DNA of 64,000 bases from Ferrimonas sp. YFM (GTDB lineage Bacteria > Pseudomonadota > Gammaproteobacteria > Enterobacterales > Shewanellaceae). Position numbers and translations under genes: made by a program. Shown piece by piece: positions 26,974 to 36,487 of this stretch. The stretch covers positions 2,604,001-2,668,000 of the forward strand of contig NZ_AP027368.1 of NCBI RefSeq assembly GCF_030296015.1, in the 5' to 3' direction. The notes beneath the pieces are model-generated. The model was not told the origin of the DNA and did no database searches. It was given only the letters and a program-made list of their open reading frames with translations. Within the stretch, counting starts at the first letter, position 1. Each line of letters begins with the position of its first letter.

Positions 26974-27283
26974 AGTCACGGGGGCCTTACGACTCTTGAA
27001 CAAGGTGTAATTGATTTATCTTAGCAAATAAAGAACAAATGCAAAAATGCGATCCATTCCCCAAATATTTAACTAAATTGAGTTCGTTCACAACTTTAAC
27101 ATGCTATCCGGTGGATTCGCAGCCAGATTAACTGTAAAAAAGTGGTCGAACCTTAGCATTATCAAATAATGATAAGGATTTTTGATATTCGGTGTCAGTT
27201 AACGTTAACCACAAATCCGAGTATGATCGCCCATCTGTCTGCGACACCACAATAAAATCGATAATATAGTAAGGAAGGGAGCT
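26974..27283. promoter_or_regulatory. AT-rich divergent promoter region fadR/nhaB
   Basis: 310 bp with two dyads. At 27151-27177, CCTTAGCATTAT and ATAATGATAAGG pair with one mismatch around CAA; part of it resembles a Fur box (about 14/19). At 27198-27209, GTTAACGTTAAC is a perfect 12-bp palindrome. Both lie upstream of nhaB and could be operators. No gene is seen. Confidence 0.5.
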
Positions 27284-28876
27284 ATGGCACTAAGTCTACG
27301 CCAAGCCTTTTTTCACAACTTCTTAGGCCAGGCGCCTAAGTGGTACAAATTGGCAATCATCGCCTTTTTGGTGATCAACCCGATTGTCTTCGCGATCGAC
27401 CCCTTTATCGCCGGCTGGCTGCTGGTGATTGAGTTCATCTTTACCCTGGCCATGGCTCTGAAGTGCTACCCGCTTCAGCCCGGCGGCCTGCTGGCCATCG
27501 AAGCTGTGGCCATAGGCATGACCTCACCGGCAACCGTGCTCCATGAGCTGGAAGCCAACCTGGAAGTGATTCTGCTGCTTATCTTTATGGTGGCGGGTAT
27601 CTTCTTTATGAAACAGCTGCTGCTGTTCATCTTTACCAAGCTGGTGACCAAGGTCCGTTCCAAAGCCTTGCTCTCCCTTGCCTTCTGTTTCTTCTCTGCG
27701 GTACTTTCTGCCTTCCTCGATGCTCTGACTGTAATCGCGGTAATCATTGCAGTTGCCATCGGTTTCTACACCATCTACCACAAGGTGGCGTCGGGTAAGG
27801 ATTTCACTCAGGATCACGACCACAACAACGACGAACAGGACAACCTGTGTAAGGATGACCTGGAGCAGTTTCGTGGCTTCCTGCGTAACCTGATGATGCA
27901 TGCCGGTGTGGGTACTGCCCTCGGTGGCGTATGCACCATGGTGGGTGAACCTCAGAACCTGATCATTGCCGCTCAGTCCAACTGGAACTTCGCCGAGTTC
28001 TTCATACGCATGTCTCCGGTAACCATGCCTGTGCTGGCTGCCGGCCTGCTGACCTGTGTACTGGTCGAGAAGTTCAAGGTTGTGGGTTACGGCGAGCAGC
28101 TGCCTGAAAACGTCCGTAAGATCCTGGTTGACTACGCCGAGTATGAAGATAAGCGCCGTACCAACAAGGACCGTGCCATGCTGATCGTTCAGGGCCTGGT
28201 CGGCCTGTGGCTGGTGGTCGGTCTGGCTCTGCACCTGGCGGCGGTAGGTCTGATTGGTCTGTCTGTGATTATTCTGACCACCTCCTTCAACGGCATCATT
28301 GACGAGCACTCTCTGGGTAAGGCGTTTGAAGAGGCCCTGCCCTTTACCGCCTTGCTGGCCGTGTTCTTCTCCATCGTTGGCGTGATCATCGAGCAGGGTC
28401 TGTTTGCTCCGGTAATCACCTGGGTACTCTCCTACTCCGGTAAGACCCAGGCGGTAATGTTCTTTATCGCCAACGGCCTGCTGTCCATGGTGTCCGACAA
28501 CGTGTTTGTGGGAACTGTGTACATCAATGAAGTGAAGACCGCCCTGCTGGAAGGCAAGATCACCCGCGACCAGTTCGACATGCTGGCGGTGGCCATCAAC
28601 ACAGGGACCAACCTGCCCTCCGTTGCTACCCCCAACGGCCAGGCTGCCTTCCTGTTCCTGCTGACTTCGGCTCTGGCCCCGCTTATCCGCCTCTCCTACG
28701 GCCGCATGGTGATTCTGGCTCTGCCCTACACCATAGTGATGTCTATTGTGGGCCTGGCGACCATCGAGTTTGGCTTGCTGGACAATCTGACCCAGTACTT
28801 CTATGAAGTGCACTGGATCAATCACCACTCAGTTGCAGAAGCCGCAGCCGGTGCCATCAGCGGTGGCCACCACTAA
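27284..28876 (+). CDS. nhaB: Na+/H+ antiporter NhaB
   Basis: 530 residues with about 12 hydrophobic segments. It opens [26 protein letters not shown] and includes [23 protein letters not shown] and [15 protein letters not shown] with [15 protein letters not shown], which are NhaB hallmarks. The inner-membrane antiporter expels Na+ in exchange for protons. Length is slightly above the E. coli protein (513), mostly from a His/Asp-rich cytosolic loop near residue 180 ([12 protein letters not shown]). GGAAGGGAGCT precedes the ATG. dsbB follows after a terminator. Confidence 0.95.
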   Translation: MALSLRQAFFHNFLGQAPKWYKLAIIAFLVINPIVFAIDPFIAGWLLVIEFIFTLAMALKCYPLQPGGLLAIEAVAIGMTSPATVLHELEANLEVILLLIFMVAGIFFMKQLLLFIFTKLVTKVRSKALLSLAFCFFSAVLSAFLDALTVIAVIIAVAIGFYTIYHKVASGKDFTQDHDHNNDEQDNLCKDDLEQFRGFLRNLMMHAGVGTALGGVCTMVGEPQNLIIAAQSNWNFAEFFIRMSPVTMPVLAAGLLTCVLVEKFKVVGYGEQLPENVRKILVDYAEYEDKRRTNKDRAMLIVQGLVGLWLVVGLALHLAAVGLIGLSVIILTTSFNGIIDEHSLGKAFEEALPFTALLAVFFSIVGVIIEQGLFAPVITWVLSYSGKTQAVMFFIANGLLSMVSDNVFVGTVYINEVKTALLEGKITRDQFDMLAVAINTGTNLPSVATPNGQAAFLFLLTSALAPLIRLSYGRMVILALPYTIVMSIVGLATIEFGLLDNLTQYFYEVHWINHHSVAEAAAGAISGGHH

Positions 28877-28914
28877 ACGATAATGATTTAGAACTGCATA
28901 TTGCCTTCTGATAG

Positions 28915-28943
28915 AAACGCCCTCACAATTTGAGGGCGTTTTT
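28915..28943 (+). terminator. Rho-independent terminator of nhaB
   Basis: AAACGCCCTC, loop ACAATT, GAGGGCGTTTTT, between nhaB and dsbB. Confidence 0.88.
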
Positions 28944-28964
28944 GTAAGTTTTTCAGGAGTCATC

Positions 28965-29516
28965 ATGCTGGACCAAGCCCGACAATTCACCTCTGAGCGA
29001 CGCAGTTGGTTGCTGCTGGCAGCCTCAGCCCTGGCATTGGAGCTGATCGCCCTGGTGTTTCAGTACGGCATGGATCTCAAGCCCTGCGTCTACTGCATCT
29101 ATGTGAGACTGGCGGTGTTTGCCCTGATGCTGGTGGCGCTGATCACCGCCATCCGCCCCGATTTCAAGCCCTTGCGCACTCTGGGCTTTCTCGGCTGGGC
29201 CGGCACCAGTGCCTGGGCCCTGTCACTGAACCTGACGCTTCATGCCAAGCAAACCGCCCCACCGACTTTGTTTGGCTCTACCTGTGATGCCATCCCCAAC
29301 TTCCCGCTTTGGGCGCCTCTGCATGAGTGGATTCCCAGCGTATTCATGCCCACTGGAGACTGCAGTGACTCCCCCTGGTCTTTCCTGGGCTTGTCCATGG
29401 CCCAGTGGCTCATCGGCCTCTTTGCGGTGAACCTGGTGCTGTGCCTGCTGTTCTGGCTGACCACCCTCAATGAAAAGAAAAAAGGTGGTGAATGCTGCGG
29501 AGGCAGCTGCCACTAG
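28965..29516 (+). CDS. dsbB: Disulfide bond formation protein DsbB
   Basis: 183 residues, four membrane helices. The quinone-linked pair CVYC is at 41-44 and the second periplasmic pair is Cys107/Cys133, the E. coli arrangement. DsbB reoxidises DsbA and passes electrons to quinone. Unusual: the cytosolic tail ends GGECCGGSCH, adding three cysteines (177, 178, 182) and a terminal His not found in the E. coli protein. Gene order nhaB-dsbB and its fadR neighbour match E. coli. Confidence 0.93.
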   Translation: MLDQARQFTSERRSWLLLAASALALELIALVFQYGMDLKPCVYCIYVRLAVFALMLVALITAIRPDFKPLRTLGFLGWAGTSAWALSLNLTLHAKQTAPPTLFGSTCDAIPNFPLWAPLHEWIPSVFMPTGDCSDSPWSFLGLSMAQWLIGLFAVNLVLCLLFWLTTLNEKKKGGECCGGSCH

Positions 29517-29582
29517 TGGCCATTGACCTTTCACCCTCTACTTCCTGGTGACGTCAAAGGTTTGAACATCAGCCAGTTAAGA

Positions 29583-29622
29583 CAAAAAGAAAGGGCTGCC
29601 ATTGGGCAGCCCTTTTTCCATT
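29583..29622. repeat. Left 40-bp direct repeat, also the dsbB terminator
   Basis: The sequence contains the hairpin GGGCTGCC-ATTG-GGCAGCCC followed by TTTTT and preceded by CAAAAAGAAA. It is identical over 40 bases to 33167-33206 in the same orientation. The two copies frame the AT-rich insert. Confidence 0.95.
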
Positions 29623-29832
29623 CGTGAGTCCCATTCTGAATAGGGCTACACATTGGAGATCTATTGTGGGCAATCCAATAGAAGCAAGGCTCTAACCAAA
29701 ACAGCGTATTCCCCCTGACTTGACCACTCGTCGTCAGAGCCTTATCAAGCCAGAAACATTGACAAAATAGCCCTTCTACAGTCCATCAGAACACCACCTG
29801 AATTCAGGTATGCAAACACCAGTAACAATGCA

Positions 29833-29863
29833 TAAAAAGTCAGTTGCCACTGACAACTGACTT
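29833..29863 (-). terminator. Terminator of the cytochrome gene
   Basis: On the minus strand: AAGTCAGTTG, loop TCAGTGG, CAACTGACTT, then TTTATG. A 10-bp perfect stem about 80 bp after the cytochrome stop. The remaining 29623-29830 stretch shows no gene. Confidence 0.75.
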
Positions 29864-29944
29864 TCTCAATAACAATCAACGCATTCTAGGTTAGTTGTAC
29901 TGTATGCTTCCTAATCCAGCATGCTTATATCAACAGAAAAGGAT

Positions 29945-32038
29945 CTACTCTTCAACCTTCGGCTCTATCTCATGCTCAAAGCCATGGCAGGTTCCACAGG
30001 AATATGGATCCGGAAAAGTCTTACTCAGGGCAAAGTCACTGTTATGACTTGGATACCAAAGATCACCATACAAGCTTATTTCTCCTTCTCTATCCACCGG
30101 AACTGTTGCCCTTGTTAGCTGATTAGCAACGTTTTTGGATGCTGGAATAAACTTAGGCAGGCTGGCATCACCGTGCTTATCCATCCACAGTCGCTCTAAA
30201 CCATTCTTATTATTGGTATTGTGACACCAGAAACATCTTGCTGCCCGATTGTGCCCCTGTGGCGCACCGTTAGAACCATGGCAAGTAGCACAATAATATG
30301 GCTGCATATAGTCAAAACCATCAACACTATTTACTGGCCAAGGTTGCCCGCCATGTCCAAGCTTATTATCAAAAGTTTTTTTGTGGCACTGAGTGCAGTC
30401 CGCGATTTTCCAGCCAAAGTGGCTTTCATCCAGAATGGAGGCACTTCCAATTTTTGTTTCTTTTGTAGCAGCGTGCATAGGGCGGAGCAAGGCTATACCA
30501 GTTACATCTTCAGTTGGAAATAGTGACTGTTCTCCCTTAACCCCGAGTGTTTGCACTGTATGCTGGAGTTCATTCTCTGCCATATACACTTCAATTGTGT
30601 CATCTTTTTGTAGATCCAAGTCTGTACCATTTCTAGCTTCTCCTTGCAACGAACCGAGTCCGACAAACTGATAGGGGTAAGACATAATGTTATTGCCAAC
30701 AATATTATTTACCTGATTGCCCCCTATCGCATTGTAACTGCTCCACTCTTTAATACAGATCACTGGGTCTACCGGATTGACTGCGACACCAATCGTACCG
30801 TCTTCATTGAAAGTCGTTGAGCCGTCCTTGTTAAAGTTACATGTGGGTACAGTACCACTAAAATCACCGTTTGTTGCCAATTCTCCATGATAAGGCATTC
30901 CTCCGGACCAACCACCGTAGTTACCAGTCCATGGGGTGTGCATAATAGTGAAACCATCAACCTTGGCGCCTGAACTCATCGTTGCCCACCAAGTAAATCG
31001 AATGTCGGCACCGGTCTGTTCGGCAAGCGACAACCAAACATCCATTGTCGACAATACGCCTTCCTGAAACACATCACTTCTCATGTTATGCGCTGTTACT
31101 TCAAGATTTGTCGCTAAGATTTCGAATTCAGATGGTGGGTTTAAAAAATCCTTATTCAAATCAAAGTGAAGAACATAAGGTATAATGAATTTTCCTCCAT
31201 TATTTGCAAGGCGCTGCTGCTCCTGTTTCCATACCCAGTGAAGGCGATTTATCATTTCATCTGAATATACGGTGAAGCGATAGCTTTGTTCCTCACGTAG
31301 CCAGTATTGATCCATCCTCGAATACTGTACAGCCAGACGCGCTCCGGCATACTGCTTATTTTGTCCCAAAGACTGCTTAAGCGCATAGTGCCAATTAGCA
31401 CTGTTAAAGTAATCACCATCGTTTGAGTCAAACTTTCCATCACCATTCATATCCCAAGAAATACGATATTCATAGGTATCATATGCTGATTCTTCAGGCG
31501 TAAGAATTGATTCCACTCCACCTTCCCAACGCATATCTTCACGAGTGCCGACCAAGTATCGAAGCAAATCAAATGGGCTGTATGCACCGGGTTTAAAGAT
31601 GTCTGGTCTTGAAGATCCAGCACCCAGCCCATCAGGATTGGTCGCTAAATATGTTATCATGTCCTCCATGCTGACTCTGAACACAGGCCCAGATTCTGTA
31701 TTTTGGATCTCTGGAGTAGCCAATTTTGCATCCGCCGGATTTACACCACCATCACCGTTAATGTCGTGAGAAAGATCGCCCTGAAACGCCTTTATAACCC
31801 CCAGACCAACCCAGGGTTGAATCTGATCATCCAGTGTACCTAGGACGACATTCACTTCGCCTTCAAGATGATATGGCGGGAGCTCCATGTAAGGAGTTTC
31901 GACATAATTCCATGCGGAGTTGTCAATCTGTGGGGTTGGCGGCTCATCAGCGCCAATAACTTGATCATCACTATCCCCACCGCAAGCAGTAAGCCCCAGC
32001 ATAAGAGGCAAAAGAACTGCCACCTTTATCTTTTTCAT
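29945..32038 (-). CDS. Tetraheme c-type cytochrome lipoprotein with calcium-loop motifs
   Basis: 697 residues from MKKIKVAVLLPLMLGLTAC, a lipoprotein signal with Cys19 in the lipobox. Two EF-hand/dockerin-like loops follow: DINGDGGVNPAD (92-103) and DMNGDGKFDSND (196-207). The middle 340 residues are Trp/Tyr-rich and unrecognised. Four heme motifs lie in the last 150 residues: CTQCH (548), CATCH (583), CFWCH (602) and CGTCH (681). It is probably an envelope electron carrier. I do not recognise an MtrC/OmcA pattern. AAAGGACAAGCG precedes the ATG. Base composition is unlike its neighbours. Confidence 0.8.
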   Translation of the reverse strand: MKKIKVAVLLPLMLGLTACGGDSDDQVIGADEPPTPQIDNSAWNYVETPYMELPPYHLEGEVNVVLGTLDDQIQPWVGLGVIKAFQGDLSHDINGDGGVNPADAKLATPEIQNTESGPVFRVSMEDMITYLATNPDGLGAGSSRPDIFKPGAYSPFDLLRYLVGTREDMRWEGGVESILTPEESAYDTYEYRISWDMNGDGKFDSNDGDYFNSANWHYALKQSLGQNKQYAGARLAVQYSRMDQYWLREEQSYRFTVYSDEMINRLHWVWKQEQQRLANNGGKFIIPYVLHFDLNKDFLNPPSEFEILATNLEVTAHNMRSDVFQEGVLSTMDVWLSLAEQTGADIRFTWWATMSSGAKVDGFTIMHTPWTGNYGGWSGGMPYHGELATNGDFSGTVPTCNFNKDGSTTFNEDGTIGVAVNPVDPVICIKEWSSYNAIGGNQVNNIVGNNIMSYPYQFVGLGSLQGEARNGTDLDLQKDDTIEVYMAENELQHTVQTLGVKGEQSLFPTEDVTGIALLRPMHAATKETKIGSASILDESHFGWKIADCTQCHKKTFDNKLGHGGQPWPVNSVDGFDYMQPYYCATCHGSNGAPQGHNRAARCFWCHNTNNKNGLERLWMDKHGDASLPKFIPASKNVANQLTRATVPVDREGEISLYGDLWYPSHNSDFALSKTFPDPYSCGTCHGFEHEIEPKVEE

Positions 32039-32181
32039 CGCTTGTCCTTTCCGGTTCAACCGGCTTATCATTAAAACGCGACTTCAATTTCAAGCGATTA
32101 ACGACAAAAAGAACACTGTAAAAGTTACTAGGAAATAGCTTAAAAAGAAGATGAATATGAGTTACATCACATGATCTACTT

Positions 32182-32919
32182 TTACAGTAAAAGGTGTTTC
32201 TTAGCCAAACTAATAAGTTCAGCTTTGTTGGTAGCTCCAAGTTTCTCTTTGGCCCGATCCACATGATAATTAACACCACGAGGAGTAATATAAAGATGCT
32301 CAGAGATTTCTTTACTACTCAATCCTTGAGCAGTCAATTTCAGAACTTGAATTGTTTTTCTCTTAAAGAAACCGTTGAGAAGATGAGGATTAGTTCGATC
32401 GGGATACTTGCTTGAGAAATAATAGTGAATAAGATCCAAATGCTGTAACACCCAGTTTTGTGACATCTTCTCCTTAAGTTCCCCTTCAGGTAGAGTTGAG
32501 TGTATCCAAAAGAAGCCCATTGATTCATCAATTAATTTGTGGCTGTAGTACTCACAAGAGCTAATATAACCGGCCTCTTGAAACCATTTATCTATCTTTC
32601 TAGTTAAATCTTCATGCCCTCTGTGAACTGCACCAAAACGCGCACTGTCTGGCCAACGCCCTTCCAATTCGAACGCAAGAAGGACATCTGGATATTTTGA
32701 TACCAACATGGTCGACTTGACAACATTCTCATAGAGTTTTTTATTCGAACATAGACCGCCATCTACAACACACTTCTGGATGAGCTTAGGGATTTGCCTG
32801 TCAGTTCGACGTTTTCCTTCTCTTGTATAGCCATTGCCCTGTTTTGGCATCGGAACATAGGCAAGATCACAAAAATCCAATACCTCCGCTTTATCTCTGA
32901 AATCCGACAAAATCGACAT
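32182..32919 (-). CDS. LuxR-type transcriptional regulator
   Basis: 245 residues. The C-terminal LuxR/GerE helix-turn-helix is clear: QVLKLTAQGLSSKEISEHLY, ITPRGVNYHVDRAKEKLGAT and KAELISLAKKHL. The N-terminal 170 residues include GYISSCEYYSHKLIDESMGFFWIHS, weakly like autoinducer-binding-type domains, but ligand residues are not clear. GAGGTGCGG precedes the ATG at 32919; a GTG two codons upstream is possible. It lies 143 bp upstream of the cytochrome gene on the same strand, so it may regulate it. AT-rich composition, shared with the insert. Confidence 0.82.
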   Translation of the reverse strand: MSILSDFRDKAEVLDFCDLAYVPMPKQGNGYTREGKRRTDRQIPKLIQKCVVDGGLCSNKKLYENVVKSTMLVSKYPDVLLAFELEGRWPDSARFGAVHRGHEDLTRKIDKWFQEAGYISSCEYYSHKLIDESMGFFWIHSTLPEGELKEKMSQNWVLQHLDLIHYYFSSKYPDRTNPHLLNGFFKRKTIQVLKLTAQGLSSKEISEHLYITPRGVNYHVDRAKEKLGATNKAELISLAKKHLLL

Positions 32920-33166
32920 CCGCACCTCGACTCCACTACCTTAAAAGTCACTATAGCCGATGCCCTAAAAACTCTCCAGACTGGAGAACCTATGGGCGAC
33001 AACTGTTCACTTAGTGCATAATCATCCAATTCAAGAGCACTCAAATACACTGTCAAAGTTAACAGTTAACTGGGAGATTAGTGGAATCGTTTGATTAGAG
33101 TCACAGAGCTTCAGTTGAAGTTATTCACGATGGCATCAAGGGTCTTTGCGCATCAGCCGGATCGGG

Positions 33167-33206
33167 CAAAAAGAAAGGGCTGCCATTGGGCAGCCCTTTT
33201 TCCATT
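33167..33206. repeat. Right 40-bp direct repeat, also the chemoreceptor terminator
   Basis: Identical to 29583-29622. For the minus-strand chemoreceptor it provides GGGCTGCC-CAAT-GGCAGCCC followed by TTTCTTTTTG, so the same element serves as a terminator here. Confidence 0.95.
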
Positions 33207-33214
33207 AGGAGCAA

Positions 33215-35131
33215 TTAATCCAACTTAAAGCGGCTGACTATCCCCAGGAGCTGGGTATTGACCGCAGCCAGGCTGTTGGCTTCATCCAGAGTCTGGTTTC
33301 CGCTGTCGGCCAGTTTCAGTACCATCTCGCGGATGGCGGTCATGTTGCGACTGATCTCCTGAGACACACTGCTTTGCTCCTCAGCGGCAGTGGCAATTTG
33401 CGAGCTCAAATCGTTGATGTCCGAAACAAAGCTGCTCATGGTTTCAAGGCTGCCTGACACCTCCTGGGCGCCGCTGGCCGTCTCTTCGCAGGTCTTTTTG
33501 GTGCCGGCCATCGCCGTCACCACCCTGCTGGATCCTTGAAGCAGCACCTCCAGGGCCTTTTCGATTTCAGCGGTGCTCTGCTGGGTCCGGCCCGCCAAGG
33601 CCCGAACCTCTTCTGCCACCACGGCGAAGCCACGACCCTGAGCGCCAGCCCGAGCCGCCTCGATGGCCGCATTCAGCGCCAGCAGGTTGGTCTGATCGGC
33701 GATTTCACCGATCACCTTGAGGATGGAGTTGATGCTGTGGGTTTCGTCACTCATGCTCTGAATGTTCCCCGCCGTCGCCTCGACCTCACCCACCAGAGCG
33801 GTCACCGAGCTCTGGGCCTGAGCCACGATCACCTTGGACTGCTCGCCCGTCTGGTTGGCTTCGCGGGTGTACTGAGCCGCTTCCGCGGCGCTGCTGGCCA
33901 CGGTCTCGGCGGTAGCGTTAAGCTCCTCCATGGCCGTTGCCACCTGATCCGTTTCAGACATATGGCTGGCCAGAATCGCCTCATTCTCCTCAGCCTGGGT
34001 CTTGAGCACGTCGACGCCATGGGCCAGTTCACCAGTAACCTGGCGCACCTCCAGCATCATGGTCTGCAATGACCCGACTACGGTGTTGATGCCGGTGGCG
34101 ATCTGGCCGAGATCGTCTTCGGACCGCACCTCCAGTCTCTGGGTCAGGTCCCCTTCCCCCTCAGCCAGATCCTGAACCCGCTCCTTGAGTGCAACAATGG
34201 GGCGATAGAGGTAGTTCAGCATGACCACCAACACCAGGGCAGAGATCAGAGTACTGATGACACCGGTGAGCACCACAGTCTGATTCGCCTCGGAGACAGA
34301 GGCATAGACCACGTCCTTCTCCACGGCGATCAGGAAGTACCAGGAGTTGCCTCCGGGCAGAGGAATCCGATTGGCGATCACCAACTTGTCGATGCCATTG
34401 AGCACATACTCAGAGTAGAGACTGTCGCTGGTCAGCACGCTGTTGGCCTGCTCGCCCAACCCAGGCACCGCAGACAAGGGGGTCTGCACCGGGGCAAACT
34501 TGGAGGTGGTGGCGATGATATTGCCACTTTGCTCGGCGAGGATGGCGATGGTGCCGGGAACCAGTTCAACCTGACTCAACACCTTGTCCAGCTCGCTCAC
34601 CGCCAGGCTGGCTGCCACCACACCCTGAGTTGTCGGTTTCACTATGGAGAGGTAGGGTGTGTTGTCCCCAGGCACAAAGTAGACGTCGGTGACCTGGGTA
34701 TCACTGCCGGAGCGGCCCACCTGGTACCAGTGGCGGCCAGTCACATTCTGACTGGCTTGCAGCACCCCTTGAGGCCAACCTTTAAAGGAGCGGGACGCGT
34801 AGCCTTCACCACTCTCCAAGCCCAGCATCATCCCGGGGAGACCGGTCACCAGCTCCCCCTCCTTGAGGGCCGAGAGATACTGATGCTCGCCCCAGTCCCG
34901 GTGATCATCAAACAGCTCGGCCATGCCATCTACAGCACGATGACCTCGCTCCACCAGCTCATTGATGGCCGAACTCTCGTGACTCACCGCCTGCTCCATG
35001 GAGAACTTCACCTCCTGGCTGACGGCGTGGCTCATGTTTCTCGCTGAAATCACACTGGTCGCCGCCAAAGCCAGCACCAGCAGACCCAAAGACATTGCCA
35101 TTAAACTGGCTTTAAAGCTCATTCCTTTCAT
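33215..35131 (-). CDS. Methyl-accepting chemotaxis protein (Cache sensor)
   Basis: 638 residues: an N-terminal membrane helix (about 9-30), a large periplasmic sensor (about 31-280) with a Cache-like pattern ([38 protein letters not shown]), a second helix (about 284-308), a HAMP domain ([25 protein letters not shown]) and a signalling domain with the hairpin tip [20 protein letters not shown] and [16 protein letters not shown]. It signals to CheA/CheW; ligand unknown. Ends 9 bp from the terminator repeat. A long AT-rich leader lies upstream. Confidence 0.93.
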   Translation of the reverse strand: MKGMSFKASLMAMSLGLLVLALAATSVISARNMSHAVSQEVKFSMEQAVSHESSAINELVERGHRAVDGMAELFDDHRDWGEHQYLSALKEGELVTGLPGMMLGLESGEGYASRSFKGWPQGVLQASQNVTGRHWYQVGRSGSDTQVTDVYFVPGDNTPYLSIVKPTTQGVVAASLAVSELDKVLSQVELVPGTIAILAEQSGNIIATTSKFAPVQTPLSAVPGLGEQANSVLTSDSLYSEYVLNGIDKLVIANRIPLPGGNSWYFLIAVEKDVVYASVSEANQTVVLTGVISTLISALVLVVMLNYLYRPIVALKERVQDLAEGEGDLTQRLEVRSEDDLGQIATGINTVVGSLQTMMLEVRQVTGELAHGVDVLKTQAEENEAILASHMSETDQVATAMEELNATAETVASSAAEAAQYTREANQTGEQSKVIVAQAQSSVTALVGEVEATAGNIQSMSDETHSINSILKVIGEIADQTNLLALNAAIEAARAGAQGRGFAVVAEEVRALAGRTQQSTAEIEKALEVLLQGSSRVVTAMAGTKKTCEETASGAQEVSGSLETMSSFVSDINDLSSQIATAAEEQSSVSQEISRNMTAIREMVLKLADSGNQTLDEANSLAAVNTQLLGIVSRFKLD

Positions 35132-35790
35132 AGATCCATCCGTATGGATTAATTTACTTCCAACCCCAATTAAGACTTCATTCGCACTCTTGGAATAAAC
35201 CTATAAAGCTCAATTTTGGCACCGGACGAGCTTTAGACCCAACCAGTGTCATTTATTTGCTTTTGGCATTTTTTTGGCGCGATTAGAAACGGTATCTAAC
35301 ATGTACAAGACAAGCTGACCAGGCACAAAGCCGACACAGTGAAGAGATGTTAAAAATCAGAAATTTTATGCAACACAACTGACACACCCTTATATATCAG
35401 TCACATGCGATAACGATCACCTTCTACCTGCCTAGTCAGCATAGTAATATCACACTAGGAACAGGGAGTGCACATAAAAAGTGTGACCTATTGAACCTTA
35501 TTAAAGGAGAAAATAAATAGAGTTATAATACCGCATTCGCCCTGCCATATATCTATATTCCTGACAAGAGGAAATTTTGCATATTTACTTTATCTGACAG
35601 TCACAAAATAAATATACCACCTCGATCTATTTAACTGATCAAGACAGTCGATTTAAATCTACTTTTCTGATCAGAAGATTAAAGAAATTCAATAAGCGAA
35701 TTCAATAATTTTAATTTCATTATGTCGGGCAGTTTATTTGTTAACGAATGAGAAGTTATATCGGTTCTGAAATAACAGGGAAAAAGTCAT
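35132..35790. other. Long AT-rich non-coding leader upstream of the chemoreceptor
   Basis: About 660 bp with no credible gene on either strand. It contains perfect palindromes GATTTAAATC (35650-35659) and TTCTGATCAGAA (35665-35676) and several A/T tracts. It separates the divergently placed chemoreceptor gene from the ycgN terminator. Could hold complex regulation, a small RNA or a relic of transferred DNA. Confidence 0.5.
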
Positions 35791-35819
35791 AAAAAAGGCG
35801 TGCCAAGCACGCCTTTTTT
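35791..35819. terminator. Terminator of ycgN
   Basis: AAAAAAGGCGTGC, loop CAA, GCACGCCTTTTTT: symmetrical and strong, 14 bp beyond the ycgN stop on the minus strand. Confidence 0.88.
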
Positions 35820-35832
35820 ATTCAACAGTCTG

Positions 35833-36291
35833 TCAGTCCACATCATCCAGTGGCCACACCACAATGAAGCCGATAAGATCCGGGTCAGGCCCCACATCCA
35901 GCTCACTGAGCACCTTGCGGCGAACCGACATCCCCTGCTGATGCATTTTAGATTTACTTCCGGTGATAAGAGGGTGCCAACTGGGTAACCCTCTCCCCTC
36001 ATGAAGACGACGGTAGGCACAGCTGGTGGGCAACCAGGCGATGGTCCCTACATTGTCGGGGGTAACCTTGTAACAGTCCGGCACATAGTTGAAACGGGTG
36101 TCGTAGCGACTGCACTCACAGGTTTTGTCATTCAGCAGCTGACAGGCGATATTGGTGAAGTACACCTCTTCGGTATCGTCATCAATCAGCTTATTCAGGC
36201 AACACTTACCACAGCCGTCACAGAGTGCCTCCCACTCCTGTTCACTCATCTGGGTTAGGGGTTTATGCCAAAATGGTTGCTCTGCGCTCAC
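35833..36291 (-). CDS. ycgN: YcgN family cysteine-cluster protein
   Basis: 152 residues, the family length. Cysteines that may hold zinc or an Fe-S cluster: [13 protein letters not shown] near residue 25, then [18 protein letters not shown] and VPDCYKVTP, with [22 protein letters not shown] further on. The YcgN/YkgJ group has no assigned reaction. In E. coli ycgN lies near dsbB, nhaB, fadR and ycgB; here the same set is within 12 kb in the same relative orientation. Confidence 0.92.
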   Translation of the reverse strand: MSAEQPFWHKPLTQMSEQEWEALCDGCGKCCLNKLIDDDTEEVYFTNIACQLLNDKTCECSRYDTRFNYVPDCYKVTPDNVGTIAWLPTSCAYRRLHEGRGLPSWHPLITGSKSKMHQQGMSVRRKVLSELDVGPDPDLIGFIVVWPLDDVD

Positions 36292-36457
36292 CGCTCTACC
36301 TCTACTACTTATCGACCACGGCCCTTTGGGCGCGGCATTATAGCGATGATGGCAAAAAATTTCACTAGGGTGTACTTTTCTGAGGTGGTAAGAGTTTGGC
36401 CAAGAGCGGACCTAATCGAGGCAAAGCAGGCCGGTGCTGACATCAGCCACCGAGATC

Positions 36458-36484
36458 AAAAAAGGGGGCGGTCGCCCCCTTTTG
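36458..36484 (-). terminator. Terminator of the transglycosylase gene
   Basis: Stem AGGGGGCG / CGCCCCCT with a GT loop; on the minus strand it is followed by TTTTTGATC. It lies directly after the stop. Confidence 0.82.
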
Positions 36485-36487
36485 GTG

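Larger units (their letters stand above)
29583..33206. mobile_element. AT-rich insert bounded by duplicated terminators
   Basis: A 3.6-kb segment, visibly richer in A and T than either flank, lies between exact 40-bp direct repeats. It carries a tetraheme lipoprotein gene and a LuxR-type regulator and no integrase or transposase. Without it, dsbB (plus) and the chemoreceptor gene (minus) would be convergent around one shared terminator. Acquisition is an inference; the mechanism is unknown. Confidence 0.6.

Noticed and set aside
29583-33206. Insertion sequence or integron
   Set aside because: There is no transposase, no integrase and no terminal inverted repeats; only the direct terminator copies are seen.
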